This document shows, piece by piece, positions 8,978 through 17,492 of a stretch of DNA of 64,000 nucleotides. Numbering within the stretch: position 1 is the first letter of the stretch; the number at the start of each line of letters is the position of its first letter. Made by a program: the position numbers and the translations under genes. The DNA lies in the NCBI GenBank assembly GCA_964445765.1, contig CAYULD010000003.1, positions 252,638-316,637 of the forward strand, given 5' to 3'. The stretch comes from JANPLD01 sp964445765 (GTDB taxonomy: Bacteria; Pseudomonadota; Alphaproteobacteria; Rickettsiales; UBA8987). The notes beneath the pieces were generated by a model that saw only the letters and a program-made list of their open reading frames with translations, was not told the DNA's origin and did no database searches.

Positions 8978-9781
8978 CTAAAAACCCCAAGCTATGAAGC
9001 TAGGGTTTTTGAGATAGTCTAAAATTTCTTTATCTAGCTTGTATAAAAACTCAGATTTATCAGGGTGGGTAACCCTTCCGCCTGCTGAAACCAAAACGGC
9101 TTGCCCCGCACAAGTATCCCACTGCATTGTAGGGCCAAAACGAGGATAAATATCCGCACTGCCTTCTGCTACAATACAAAATTTCAAACTGCTAGAAGCT
9201 GAAACAACTTGGTTTGGCTTAAATTGCTCAATAAAATTTTTAGTATCATTATCTAAATGGCTTTTACTTGCAACTATGCGATAAATTTCTGGGTTTTTAT
9301 TATTTGAAATTTCTATTCTTTTTGAAAGGCTTATATAATCATTTTCATCTGAAGGCTTAATATTCTGAGTATCTAATAAATATGCCCCTTTGGAAACCTC
9401 ACCAAAATATAATTTATGCTGAGTTGGCTGAAAAACTACGCCCATTACTGCTTTATTTTCAACCACTAAACCGATATTGACGGTAAATTCATCTTCACCG
9501 CGAATAAAGGCTTTGGTGCCGTCTAGTGGGTCAACCAACCAGTAAGAATTTGTATCTGGAATTTCTGATTTTACCCCTTCCTCAGAAATTACAGACAGGC
9601 TTGAGATTTTTGCAAGCCTTTCACTTATAAGCCTATCTGCGAGCTTATCAGCCATTGTAACGGGGGATTTATCATCTTTAATCTCAATACCAATATCACC
9701 AGAGTCACGAATGCTTAAAAGTATCTCACCTGCTGACAAAGAAAGGTTAATAATTGCATTTAGCAAATAAGAATGTTGCAT
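8978..9781 (-). CDS. cysQ: 3'(2'),5'-bisphosphate nucleotidase CysQ
   Basis: A member of the inositol-monophosphatase superfamily that removes the 3'-phosphate from PAP (and PAPS), recycling the product of sulfate assimilation and other PAPS- or CoA-linked reactions. The metal-binding motifs are all present: VISEEG, WLVDPLDGTKAFIRG (DPxDGT) and MQWDTCAGQAVL (WDxxAG). The length is normal at 267 residues from the ATG. A TTG three codons upstream is possible, but the ATG is preferred. It stands alone on the minus strand and is divergent from the glutamate dehydrogenase gene. The CysQ assignment over a true inositol monophosphatase rests on the FIRGEDEFTVNIGL region. Confidence 0.9.
   Translation of the reverse strand: MQHSYLLNAIINLSLSAGEILLSIRDSGDIGIEIKDDKSPVTMADKLADRLISERLAKISSLSVISEEGVKSEIPDTNSYWLVDPLDGTKAFIRGEDEFTVNIGLVVENKAVMGVVFQPTQHKLYFGEVSKGAYLLDTQNIKPSDENDYISLSKRIEISNNKNPEIYRIVASKSHLDNDTKNFIEQFKPNQVVSASSSLKFCIVAEGSADIYPRFGPTMQWDTCAGQAVLVSAGGRVTHPDKSEFLYKLDKEILDYLKNPSFIAWGF
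8980..9010 (-). terminator. Intrinsic terminator overlapping the cysQ stop
   Basis: Read on the minus strand, AAAAACCCTAGCT-tcat-AGCTTGGGGTTTTT forms a hairpin ending in a T-run. It embeds the last codons and the TAG of cysQ. The arms pair over about 12 positions with one bulge. Confidence 0.6.
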
Positions 9782-9840
9782 AAGCCTCAACCAAAGTTTA
9801 TAAGAGCGTTAGAAATATATACTAATTTAATATCATTTAT

Positions 9841-12800
9841 ATGACGAAATCTAACCTAGCAGTAAAAGATAATGCGATAACAGATAAATATCTAAATGAC
9901 AATCTTGAATATATCTCAAAAATTGTTGAGGCAGGCAAAAAAAGGCTTGGCAATAAATTTGATGAAGTTTGCGAAGGCTTCATAAAAAGATTTTATTGGC
10001 GTTGCGATATTAAATATTTCAACTCAAATTCTGTTGACGAATTACTTGATGCGGCATTATGTGCGTTAGATTTTGCTAAAGTAAAAACCCAAGATACTTA
10101 TAAAAAATTGCGTGTTTTTAACCCTGAAAAGGCAACTCATAACTGGAAATCAGATAGAACTATTGTTCAATGTAACCTTACAGATAGCCCATTTATTTTA
10201 GATTCAGTAATTAATTATCTATATCGTGATGATAGAACGCTTCACGAAGTTATCCACCCTATTATTAATGTTGAAAGAGATAAAAATGGAAATCTTACAA
10301 AAGTTTATTCTAATGATGAGGGTTATAATAAAGGCTTGAGTGAATCTTTAATTCATATTGAAATTGGCCATATTTCTAATGTTGAAGAGCATAAGAAAAT
10401 TGAAACAGAACTTAGTGAGGTTCTAGAATGTGTGGAATTTGCTGTTAAAGATTGGAAGCAAATGAAAGAAAGCAGCAAAAAAACCGCTGAAAGAATCTTA
10501 AGCTATAACAAGTTAAATATACCAAATGTTGCTGAAAATGCGGATTTCTTAAACTGGGCGTTAGATAATAATTTCATATTTTTAGGTTACAGAGATTTTG
10601 ACTTCAAGAAAGATAAAACTGTTTCTTATAATAGCAAAACTCAGCTTGGAATTTTCAATGCAAATATCAACAAAAAATATGATGATAAATTACAAAATGT
10701 AACTTTTAATGATGAGATTTTACTTAAAAATTCTAACTTAATTGAAATTACTAAATCGGGCAGAAAATCTGTGGTTCACAGGCCTGCACATATGGATTAT
10801 ATTGGCGTAAAAAAATATGATGAAAAAGGAAATATTATCGGTGAAGAAAGATTTTTAGGTTTATTTACTTCCAAGGTTTATTTTCAATCCGCACATACAA
10901 TTCCAATCATAAAATCAAAGATTGATAATGTTGTTAAAAAGGCTGGTTTTAGGCCAGATAGCCATAATGGTAAAGCCCTAGTTGCAATTTTAGAAAGCCA
11001 CCCAAGAGATGAATTATTGCAATCAACGGAAGATGAGCTTTTTGAAATGGGTATGGGCATTGTTTCACTCTCAGAAAAGCCTGCCACAAGAATTTTTATC
11101 AGAAGAGACAGATTTTACAGGTTTTATAGTTGTATAATTTACATCCCAAGAGAATTTTTTACTACACATTTGAGAAATTCTATCCAAGAAATTTTAGAGG
11201 AAGAATTACAAGGTAAAGTAATGGATTATTATACACAAGTTACGGATTCTCCGCTTGCAAGGGTGAATGTGCTTGTGAAAACAACGCCAGAAGGTGAAGC
11301 CTCTGACTATCTAAACGAAAGCAATTTGCAATTCAAAAATCAAAAAGTTGATATTGCAAAAATTGAGCAAAGAATTGTTGAAAAGACTAGTAGTTGGATT
11401 GATGGCTTGGTAAATAAACTCACTGAAAAACTTGGCGAAATTCAAGGTGAAACGATGAGTCGCAATTATGCAAAGGCATTTCCTGAGGGGTATAAAGATT
11501 TATATCACCCCGGCGGTGCAACGGCGGATATCCTAAAGATTGAGCAAGTTTACAAATGCGGTGAATTACAATTAGATTTTGATTTTTATAAACTTGAAAA
11601 AGATGATTCTGATTATTTCCAACTAAAACTTTATAGCTTAGAGAGAAGAATTACACTTTCAGATATAATGCCAGTAATTGAAAATATGGGCTTTAGTGCG
11701 ATTGATGAAGTGATATTCAGCGTTAAACCTAGACACCAAGAAAAACAAGTTTGGATTCATCATTTTAAGTTAGTTTTCAATAGAGGTGATTTGGAATCTC
11801 AAAGTGAAGTTAGCCTTAATATCAATGAGATAAAAAGAATTTTTGAAGAAACACTTATACAAATTTGGGCAAAAAAAGTTGAGAATGATAAACTAAACCA
11901 ATTAGTTGCTAGGGCAGGGCTAAATGCCAGAGAAGTGCAGATTTTAAGAGCTTATGGTAAATATATTATTCAAATTAACTTTCCATATTCGCTTGAATTT
12001 ATATTCAAAACTTTATGCAAACACCCGCTTATTTCTAAGAAAGTTTTAGAGTTATTTAAGGCAAAATTTTCACCAGAAATTAAAGACGCAGAAAGAAAAC
12101 CACTTATTGAAAATTTAACAAGTGAAATCAAATCTTTACTAAATAAAGTTCAAGCGGTAGCTGATGATAAAATCTTAACGCAATTTGCCGAAACTATAAA
12201 AGCAACGCTCCGAACAAATTATTTTACAAAAGATAAAGATGGCAATAACAAAAAATATTTATCATTTAAGTTAAAGCCAGAGCTTGTGCCAAATATCAAT
12301 AAGCCAGTTTTATTCGCTGAAATATTTGTATATTCTTATGATGTAGAAGGTATTCACTTAAGAGGTGGTAAAGTGGCAAGGGGTGGGCTTCGTTGGTCTG
12401 ATAGGCACGAAGATTTCCGCACTGAAATTCTTGGGCTTGTTAAAGCTCAGATGGTGAAAAATTCTGTTATAGTTCCAACCGGTTCTAAGGGTGGTTTTGT
12501 TGTTAAAAATGCTGGTGGCCTTTCAAGAGATGAATATATGGAAAGGGGCAAAGAGTGCTATCGCACTTTCCTAAGGGGATTGCTTGATATTACGGACAAC
12601 ATAATTGATGGCAAAACTATTCACCCTGAAAATGTTATAAATTTTGATGGTGAAGACCCATATTTAGTTGTGGCAGCTGATAAGGGAACTGCAACTTTTT
12701 CAGATATTGCAAATGGTGTTGCTAAGGAATATAATTTCTGGCTTGATGATGCTTTTGCAAGTGGTGGCTCTGCGGGTTATGATCACAAGAAAATGGGTAT

Positions 12801-14772
12801 AACCGCAAGAGGTGGCTGGGTTTCTGTAATGAGGCATTTTAGAGAAATGGGCATTGATAGCCAATCACAAGATTTCACTTGCGTTGGCATTGGTGATATG
12901 GCTGGCGATGTGTTCGGAAATGGTATGTTACAAAGTAAGCATATTAGGTTAGTTGGTGCATTTAACCATATGCACATATTTATTGATCCAACCCCTGATT
13001 CTGCAAAGACTTTTAAGGAAAGGCAAAGATTGTTCAACTTACCAAAATCATCTTGGTTAGATTATAATAAAGATTTAATCTCAAAAGGTGGCGGAATTTT
13101 TGAAAGAAATGTTAAGGCAATTCCTGTATCACAAGAGATGAAAGAATTATTTTCAATCACCGAAGATAATATTTCTCCTGAAAATTTAATTAAAAAACTT
13201 CTCACTGCAAAAGTTGATTTATTATGGAATGGTGGAATTGGAACTTATGTTAAAGCCAGCACCGAAAGCCACGAACAAGTTGGTGATAAAACTAATGATA
13301 ATTTGCGTGTAAATGGTAATGAGCTTCAATGTAAAGTAGTGGGTGAGGGCGGTAATTTAGGCTTTACGCAAAGAGCAAGAATTGAATATGCGAGGATTGG
13401 CGGAAGAATTAATACTGATGCGATTGATAATTCTGGTGGTGTTGATTGTTCTGATCACGAAGTAAATATAAAAATTGCTTTAAGGAATGCTCTAAATAAC
13501 GGCAAGCTGAATTTACAATCAAGAAATAAACTTCTTGAAGAAATGACTGATGAAGTTGCTAAACTTGTTCTTAGAGATAATGAGCTTCAAACCCACGCCA
13601 TTACAATAATGGAAAACCAGAGAAGCAAAATTATTGAAGATAATATTCAGCTAATGGAGAATTTAGAGAAATCTGGCAAACTTGACAGAAATCTTGAGTT
13701 TTTACCTTCTAATGAAACATTACATTCACGCGCATTAGCAAAACAAGGCTTAACAAGGCCAGAGCTTGCAGTTTTACTAGCTTACAGCAAAATTGCAGTG
13801 TTTGAAGAGTTAGTTAATTCTCACCTGCCTGATGATAGTTATTTCGCAACTGATTTGGTTTTATATTTTCCTCAAAGAATGAGGCAAGATTATCTTGAGG
13901 AAATAAAATGCCATAAACTCCGCAGAGAAATAATTGCAACTTTTGTTGCAAATTCTATTGTAAATAGAACTGGCACAACTTTCTTCCACAAAATTAGAGA
14001 AGAAACCGGTATGAAAGGTTGTGATGTTGCAAGGGCCTATACAATAGTTAGGGATTCCTTTAACCTCAGAGAAATTTGGGATGATATAGAAAAACTTGGA
14101 ACAAGTGTAACACTTGAAACTTCAATCAAATTATACAGCGAAATTGATAGGCTGATTGAAAGGGCAACAACTTGGTTCTTAAGAAATTGTAAGCACCCAC
14201 TTCAAACTGCAATTTTGGTTGATACATTCAAGCCGGCAGTTGCAGAAGTAGCAAAAAATCTTGATAAATTCTTAAATTCGGAAGCTAGGGATTCAAGAGA
14301 TAAAACTTATAATGATCTTATTAAAAATAATGTTCCGGAATCTATTGCTTCAAGGCTTGCTGATTTTGATGCTTTAGCTTCAGCGTTAGATATTAAACTT
14401 GCTTCTGATAATACTGGAATTCCAATTAATATGGTAGGGCAGGTTTATTTTGAGCTTGGAAGTCGCTTCCGCTTAAGCTGGCTAAGAACTAATGCAAGAA
14501 AATTATTCGCCGATAGCTATTGGGATAATTTATCTCTTAAAACTACCATCAACACTTTCTATGATCAGCAAATGAAATTAACCGAAGATGTGCTGAATAA
14601 AGGCTGCGATAAAAATTCTTGTGAATTAACAATGGATAAATGGCTTAATGATAAGAAAAAACAAATTAATCGTTACACTAATTTTATCAAAGAATTGCAA
14701 AATCACGAGAAAATTACAATGCCAATGCTAACTGTTGCAATGGAAAGGGTGAATCATATTTTTAACTCTTAG
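9841..14772 (+). CDS. gdhB: NAD-dependent glutamate dehydrogenase, large type
   Basis: 1,643 residues, the size of the large L-GDH family found mainly in proteobacteria and actinobacteria. It catalyses glutamate + NAD+ to 2-oxoglutarate + ammonium, usually in the catabolic direction. The first 700 or so residues are the regulatory ACT-like and helical segments. The catalytic core begins near residue 840 with LRGGKVARGGLRWSDRHEDF and PTGSKGGFVVKNAG, followed by DKGTATFSDIANG, GGSAGYDHKKMGITARGGW and GEGGNLGFTQRARIEYA. The C-terminal helical domain is complete. A single gene with its own terminator. In this window it would turn over the glutamate made by the aminotransferase of the neighbouring cluster. 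Confidence 0.95.
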   Translation: MTKSNLAVKDNAITDKYLNDNLEYISKIVEAGKKRLGNKFDEVCEGFIKRFYWRCDIKYFNSNSVDELLDAALCALDFAKVKTQDTYKKLRVFNPEKATHNWKSDRTIVQCNLTDSPFILDSVINYLYRDDRTLHEVIHPIINVERDKNGNLTKVYSNDEGYNKGLSESLIHIEIGHISNVEEHKKIETELSEVLECVEFAVKDWKQMKESSKKTAERILSYNKLNIPNVAENADFLNWALDNNFIFLGYRDFDFKKDKTVSYNSKTQLGIFNANINKKYDDKLQNVTFNDEILLKNSNLIEITKSGRKSVVHRPAHMDYIGVKKYDEKGNIIGEERFLGLFTSKVYFQSAHTIPIIKSKIDNVVKKAGFRPDSHNGKALVAILESHPRDELLQSTEDELFEMGMGIVSLSEKPATRIFIRRDRFYRFYSCIIYIPREFFTTHLRNSIQEILEEELQGKVMDYYTQVTDSPLARVNVLVKTTPEGEASDYLNESNLQFKNQKVDIAKIEQRIVEKTSSWIDGLVNKLTEKLGEIQGETMSRNYAKAFPEGYKDLYHPGGATADILKIEQVYKCGELQLDFDFYKLEKDDSDYFQLKLYSLERRITLSDIMPVIENMGFSAIDEVIFSVKPRHQEKQVWIHHFKLVFNRGDLESQSEVSLNINEIKRIFEETLIQIWAKKVENDKLNQLVARAGLNAREVQILRAYGKYIIQINFPYSLEFIFKTLCKHPLISKKVLELFKAKFSPEIKDAERKPLIENLTSEIKSLLNKVQAVADDKILTQFAETIKATLRTNYFTKDKDGNNKKYLSFKLKPELVPNINKPVLFAEIFVYSYDVEGIHLRGGKVARGGLRWSDRHEDFRTEILGLVKAQMVKNSVIVPTGSKGGFVVKNAGGLSRDEYMERGKECYRTFLRGLLDITDNIIDGKTIHPENVINFDGEDPYLVVAADKGTATFSDIANGVAKEYNFWLDDAFASGGSAGYDHKKMGITARGGWVSVMRHFREMGIDSQSQDFTCVGIGDMAGDVFGNGMLQSKHIRLVGAFNHMHIFIDPTPDSAKTFKERQRLFNLPKSSWLDYNKDLISKGGGIFERNVKAIPVSQEMKELFSITEDNISPENLIKKLLTAKVDLLWNGGIGTYVKASTESHEQVGDKTNDNLRVNGNELQCKVVGEGGNLGFTQRARIEYARIGGRINTDAIDNSGGVDCSDHEVNIKIALRNALNNGKLNLQSRNKLLEEMTDEVAKLVLRDNELQTHAITIMENQRSKIIEDNIQLMENLEKSGKLDRNLEFLPSNETLHSRALAKQGLTRPELAVLLAYSKIAVFEELVNSHLPDDSYFATDLVLYFPQRMRQDYLEEIKCHKLRREIIATFVANSIVNRTGTTFFHKIREETGMKGCDVARAYTIVRDSFNLREIWDDIEKLGTSVTLETSIKLYSEIDRLIERATTWFLRNCKHPLQTAILVDTFKPAVAEVAKNLDKFLNSEARDSRDKTYNDLIKNNVPESIASRLADFDALASALDIKLASDNTGIPINMVGQVYFELGSRFRLSWLRTNARKLFADSYWDNLSLKTTINTFYDQQMKLTEDVLNKGCDKNSCELTMDKWLNDKKKQINRYTNFIKELQNHEKITMPMLTVAMERVNHIFNS

Positions 14773-14779
14773 TAGTTTA

Positions 14780-14816
14780 TTTGTATCCCCGCTCAAGGGC
14801 GGGGAAACAAATTTTT
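14780..14816 (+). terminator. Intrinsic terminator after glutamate dehydrogenase
   Basis: Two stacked stems, tttgt/acaaa (14780-14784 with 14807-14811) and tccccgc/gcgggga (14786-14792 with 14799-14805), are followed by a run of five T. It starts eight bases after the stop codon. Confidence 0.8.
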
Positions 14817-14875
14817 ATATGATTTTTGTATTCGCGACAATGCAGATTTGCATTTATATATAATCTAATAAATTA

Positions 14876-15394
14876 CTATCCGATTTCTAGGGCTTGGGCG
14901 GTTGCAAAAATTACTGCACCAATTTTCACTGATGATTGCACCATTTGTTTTGTTGCACCGTGATTTTGTGCTGATTTTGTATGAGAATCCATACACATTC
15001 CGCAACCATTTATTGCAGAAATTGCCAAAGAATATAATTCAAAATCTAGTTTATCTATGCCGTGATTTGCTATCCCTTGCATTCTAAGCCCCGCTGGCAT
15101 TTTTTGAAATTCCTCATCTGACACTAAATGCGTAAAACGATAATAAACATTATTCATTGCCATTAAAGTTGCGGCAATTTTAGCTGCGTTTATTTGCTCT
15201 GGGCTAAGTTTATTTTGAACATCAGATAAAATATTTTCAATTAAAATTTTATTTTTGCTAGAATATGCACAAGCAAGGGCGATGCCATATGCTTGGGCTT
15301 CTGATAAGCCAGTTGCACTTGCGTTAACTACATTGCCAAGATTAACACGAATATCTTTTGCATAATCTTGAATTAAATTTTTTAAGTTTTCCAT
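14876..15394 (-). CDS. ahpD: Alkyl hydroperoxidase AhpD family protein
   Basis: 172 residues with the AhpD redox centre ISAINGCGMCMDSHTKSAQNHG region: Cys131 and Cys134 (CxxC) and the proton-relay His138. AhpD reduces oxidised AhpC where AhpF is absent, passing electrons from a lipoyl protein or thioredoxin. The ahpC gene lies 311 bases upstream on the same strand, and the type of AhpC found there is the AhpD-paired type. A palindromic repeat separates the two, so co-transcription through it would need to be confirmed. Confidence 0.9.
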   Translation of the reverse strand: MENLKNLIQDYAKDIRVNLGNVVNASATGLSEAQAYGIALACAYSSKNKILIENILSDVQNKLSPEQINAAKIAATLMAMNNVYYRFTHLVSDEEFQKMPAGLRMQGIANHGIDKLDFELYSLAISAINGCGMCMDSHTKSAQNHGATKQMVQSSVKIGAVIFATAQALEIG

Positions 15395-15474
15395 AAATAA
15401 GGTTTTAGGTGTTAAGTTAAATTATGTCCAATATTCTTTTAGAACTTCATTGATTTTATAGAAAAATGCATTAT

Positions 15475-15587
15475 TCCTCCCCTGCTAGCGGGGGAGGATA
15501 AAGGAGGGGGTGTCGTTAAGATTGGCTCTAAAAAAGAGTTCACCTCTTATCACCCCCCTCTAACTCCCCCCGCAAGCAGGGGGAGAA
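15475..15587. repeat. G/C-rich palindromic intergenic repeat (family C)
   Basis: A long imperfect inverted repeat in an otherwise A+T-rich gap. The left arm is cctcccctgctagcgggggagg plus ggagggggtg, and the right arm is cacccccctc plus ccccccgcaagcaggggg. Each arm contains its own small hairpin, with a 30-base A+T-rich core between. It accounts for most of the 311-base gap between ahpC and ahpD. It looks like a mobile repeat of the MITE/REP kind rather than a simple terminator. Confidence 0.7.
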
Positions 15588-15641
15588 CTATAGCGTAAAA
15601 TTAACTGGTTAGCATCTATAATTTATCGCCATTTAGATTAT

Positions 15642-15698
15642 GGGGCTAGATTAAGGCATTTAGATAATCTTTACCTCTAACACCTAATGCCTAGCCCC
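15642..15698 (-). repeat. Palindromic repeat just after ahpC (family D, copy 1)
   Basis: ggggctag...aaggcatt pairs with aatgcctagcccc, giving a stem of about 16 bases with small bulges. It starts eight bases beyond the ahpC stop and on the minus strand could act as its terminator. A related palindrome lies at 16448-16517, so the two copies bracket ahpC and the small upstream gene. Confidence 0.6.
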
Positions 15699-15705
15699 TA
15701 AAAAA

Positions 15706-16245
15706 TTAAGCTGCTTTTAGTGGTGCATCACCTTTCTTCCAGTTGCAAGGGCATAATTCATCTGATTGAAGAGCATCTAAAACTCTTAACACTTCAGCTG
15801 GGTTTCTGCCAACTTTGCCATCTGTAACATAAACAAAGCGAATAATTCCCTCAGGATCAACTAAATATGTTGCACGCTGAGAAAAACCACCTTGAGGATC
15901 AATAATTCCAAGAGAGGCACTTAACTCACGCTTGAAATCCGCAAGAAGAGGGAATGGTAGATTGTTGAGATCTTTGTGATCTTTCCTCCAAGCGAGGTGA
16001 ACAAATTCACTGTCAACTGAGCCACCTAAAACTTGAGCGTCTCTATCTGCGAATTCCTTAGTTAATTTGCCAAATTCTGCAATTTCAGTAGGGCAAACAA
16101 AAGTAAAATCTTTAGGATAAAAGAATACAACTAACCATTTGCCTTTGTAAGTGTTGTTATCAATATCAACAAAAGCCTTATCTAAATCATTAGATACAGT
16201 TGCCTTAAGTTTGAATTGAGGGAATTTTTGACCTATTCCAAGCAT
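15706..16245 (-). CDS. ahpC: Peroxiredoxin AhpC
   Basis: A two-Cys peroxiredoxin of 179 residues that reduces hydrogen peroxide, organic peroxides and peroxynitrite. The peroxidatic Cys51 is in FTFVCPTEIAEFG; the resolving Cys is in the C-terminal LCPCNWK (Cys165/Cys167). The C-terminal arrangement is that of AhpC partnered with AhpD rather than AhpF, in line with ahpD downstream. A strong ribosome site, AAAGGAG, precedes the ATG. The gene follows a 42-codon Cys-containing gene, and oxyR diverges further upstream, so OxyR control is likely. Confidence 0.95.
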   Translation of the reverse strand: MLGIGQKFPQFKLKATVSNDLDKAFVDIDNNTYKGKWLVVFFYPKDFTFVCPTEIAEFGKLTKEFADRDAQVLGGSVDSEFVHLAWRKDHKDLNNLPFPLLADFKRELSASLGIIDPQGGFSQRATYLVDPEGIIRFVYVTDGKVGRNPAEVLRVLDALQSDELCPCNWKKGDAPLKAA

Positions 16246-16303
16246 ATAATCTCCTTTTATTTGGGGTTAAAAGCATAGTTAAAAAAACTAGCCGTTGAGG
16301 AAT

Positions 16304-16432
16304 TTAATCTTTTAAGCCATATTTACAAGAACACTCTTCCACTATTTTTTCAGGTGTAGCTTTTTGGCTATCCTTTAATTCTTCAAGTTTTTCAAGTGTA
16401 CATTTAAGTAAATAATTATCCATATCAGACAT
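16304..16432 (-). CDS. Small Cys-containing protein upstream of ahpC, 42 residues
   Basis: A short frame starting MSDMDNYLLKCTLEKLEELK and ending VEECSCKYGLKD has a near-perfect Shine-Dalgarno (AAAAGGAGG) six bases before the ATG, which makes it a believable gene despite its size. It is acidic, probably one amphipathic helix followed by a CxC pair. It lies 58 bases upstream of ahpC on the same strand and shares its likely OxyR-controlled transcript. A redox-sensing, metal-binding or AhpC-accessory role is possible from position alone. I do not recognise the family. Confidence 0.6.
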   Translation of the reverse strand: MSDMDNYLLKCTLEKLEELKDSQKATPEKIVEECSCKYGLKD

Positions 16433-16447
16433 AAATCCTCCTTTTAA

Positions 16448-16517
16448 GGTGCTAGGTTTTAGGTGTTAGGGGCTAGGGATAATTCCCTAAAACCTAGTGC
16501 CTAGAATCTAGCCCCTT
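16448..16517. repeat. Palindromic repeat in the oxyR/ahpC divergent region (family D, copy 2)
   Basis: gtgctaggttttagg pairs with ccctaaaacctagtgc, nested beside aggggctaggga and tctagcccctt. It uses the same words (ggggctag, cctag, ttaggtgttag) as the palindrome after ahpC. It lies between the small Cys gene and oxyR. Confidence 0.55.
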
Positions 16518-16554
16518 AAATCTATTATATAACGAATATTCTCTTGAAGGTATA

Positions 16555-16591
16555 ATTGATTGATATTATAATATTAATAGATTTTATCTAT
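16555..16591 (+). promoter_or_regulatory. Candidate OxyR binding site before oxyR
   Basis: 16577-16591 reads ATAG-attttat-CTAT, an exact match to the known OxyR half-site ATAGnTnnnAnCTAT. Seven bases upstream, 16555-16569 (attgattgatattat) fits the same pattern at most of the fixed positions, giving the tandem spacing OxyR uses. The site ends 13 bases before the oxyR start, fitting autoregulation, and could also act on the divergent ahpC transcript. Confidence 0.5.
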
Positions 16592-16604
16592 ATAACTTTA
16601 ATTT

Positions 16605-17492
16605 ATGAATTTACGGGACTTAAAATACATCGCCATTGTTGCGGAAACTGGCAATTTTAGTAAAGCAGCCGAGCTTGCTAATATAAGCCAGCCAACTTTA
16701 TCTATGCAAATTAAGAAGCTAGAGGAATATTTAGGTGTTCAAATTTTTGAAAGAGAGGGAAAAAATTTTCTAATAACGAGGGCAGGGCTTGAAATAATTA
16801 CAAAAGCAAAAGAAATTTTATTGCTTGAAAATGAAATAAAAAACATCGCAAAATTATATAGAGATGATATTATAAAAGAGCTTAATATTGGTGCTTTTCC
16901 AACGCTTGCACCTTATTACTTTCCGAAAATTATTCCTAAGATTAATAAGGCATTTCCAAAAATAAAACTTTTTTTATATGAAGAAAAAACCGATATTTTA
17001 ATAGAAAAGTTGGAATCTGGAAAATTAGATATAGCTTTTTTGGCATTGCCAATTAACTCAGAAAAACTATCTTACCAAAAAATATTTTTTGAAAAATTTT
17101 TAGTTGCATTTTCAAAGCAAAGTCAATTTGTTAAAAATCATAAAAAAAATCATAATTTAAGTTTTTCAGAATTATCTGAGCAAAATTTACTACTTTTAGA
17201 AGAGGGGCATTGCTTAAGAAAACAAGCGTTAGAAGTTTGTGCGATTAATAATATTTCTGAAAATAATTCCTATAAAGCATCAAGTTTAGAAACTTTAAGG
17301 CAGATGGTGGCAGTAAATTTGGGCGTAACCTTAATTCCACAAATTGCAAAAAAAGATAATGATAATATTGAATATTTTAATTTAACTAATGATGTAAAAG
17401 CAGGCAGAGAAATTGGAATTTGTTATAGAAAATCAAGCCCTTATAAAAAAATCGTAAATCAATTAATTAAGCTAGATATTTTATCCCAGTAG
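16605..17492 (+). CDS. oxyR: LysR-type hydrogen peroxide sensor OxyR
   Basis: 295 residues. The N-terminal LysR helix-turn-helix (GNFSKAAELANISQPTLSMQ) is followed by the co-inducer domain. The OxyR-specific segment EEGHCLRKQALEVC places Cys203 and Cys212 nine residues apart, as for the Cys199/Cys208 disulfide switch of E. coli OxyR, so this is OxyR rather than a generic LysR regulator. It diverges from the ahpC group and overlaps the convergent gshB by 34 bases at its 3' end. An OxyR-like half-site lies just upstream. Confidence 0.9.
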   Translation: MNLRDLKYIAIVAETGNFSKAAELANISQPTLSMQIKKLEEYLGVQIFEREGKNFLITRAGLEIITKAKEILLLENEIKNIAKLYRDDIIKELNIGAFPTLAPYYFPKIIPKINKAFPKIKLFLYEEKTDILIEKLESGKLDIAFLALPINSEKLSYQKIFFEKFLVAFSKQSQFVKNHKKNHNLSFSELSEQNLLLLEEGHCLRKQALEVCAINNISENNSYKASSLETLRQMVAVNLGVTLIPQIAKKDNDNIEYFNLTNDVKAGREIGICYRKSSPYKKIVNQLIKLDILSQ

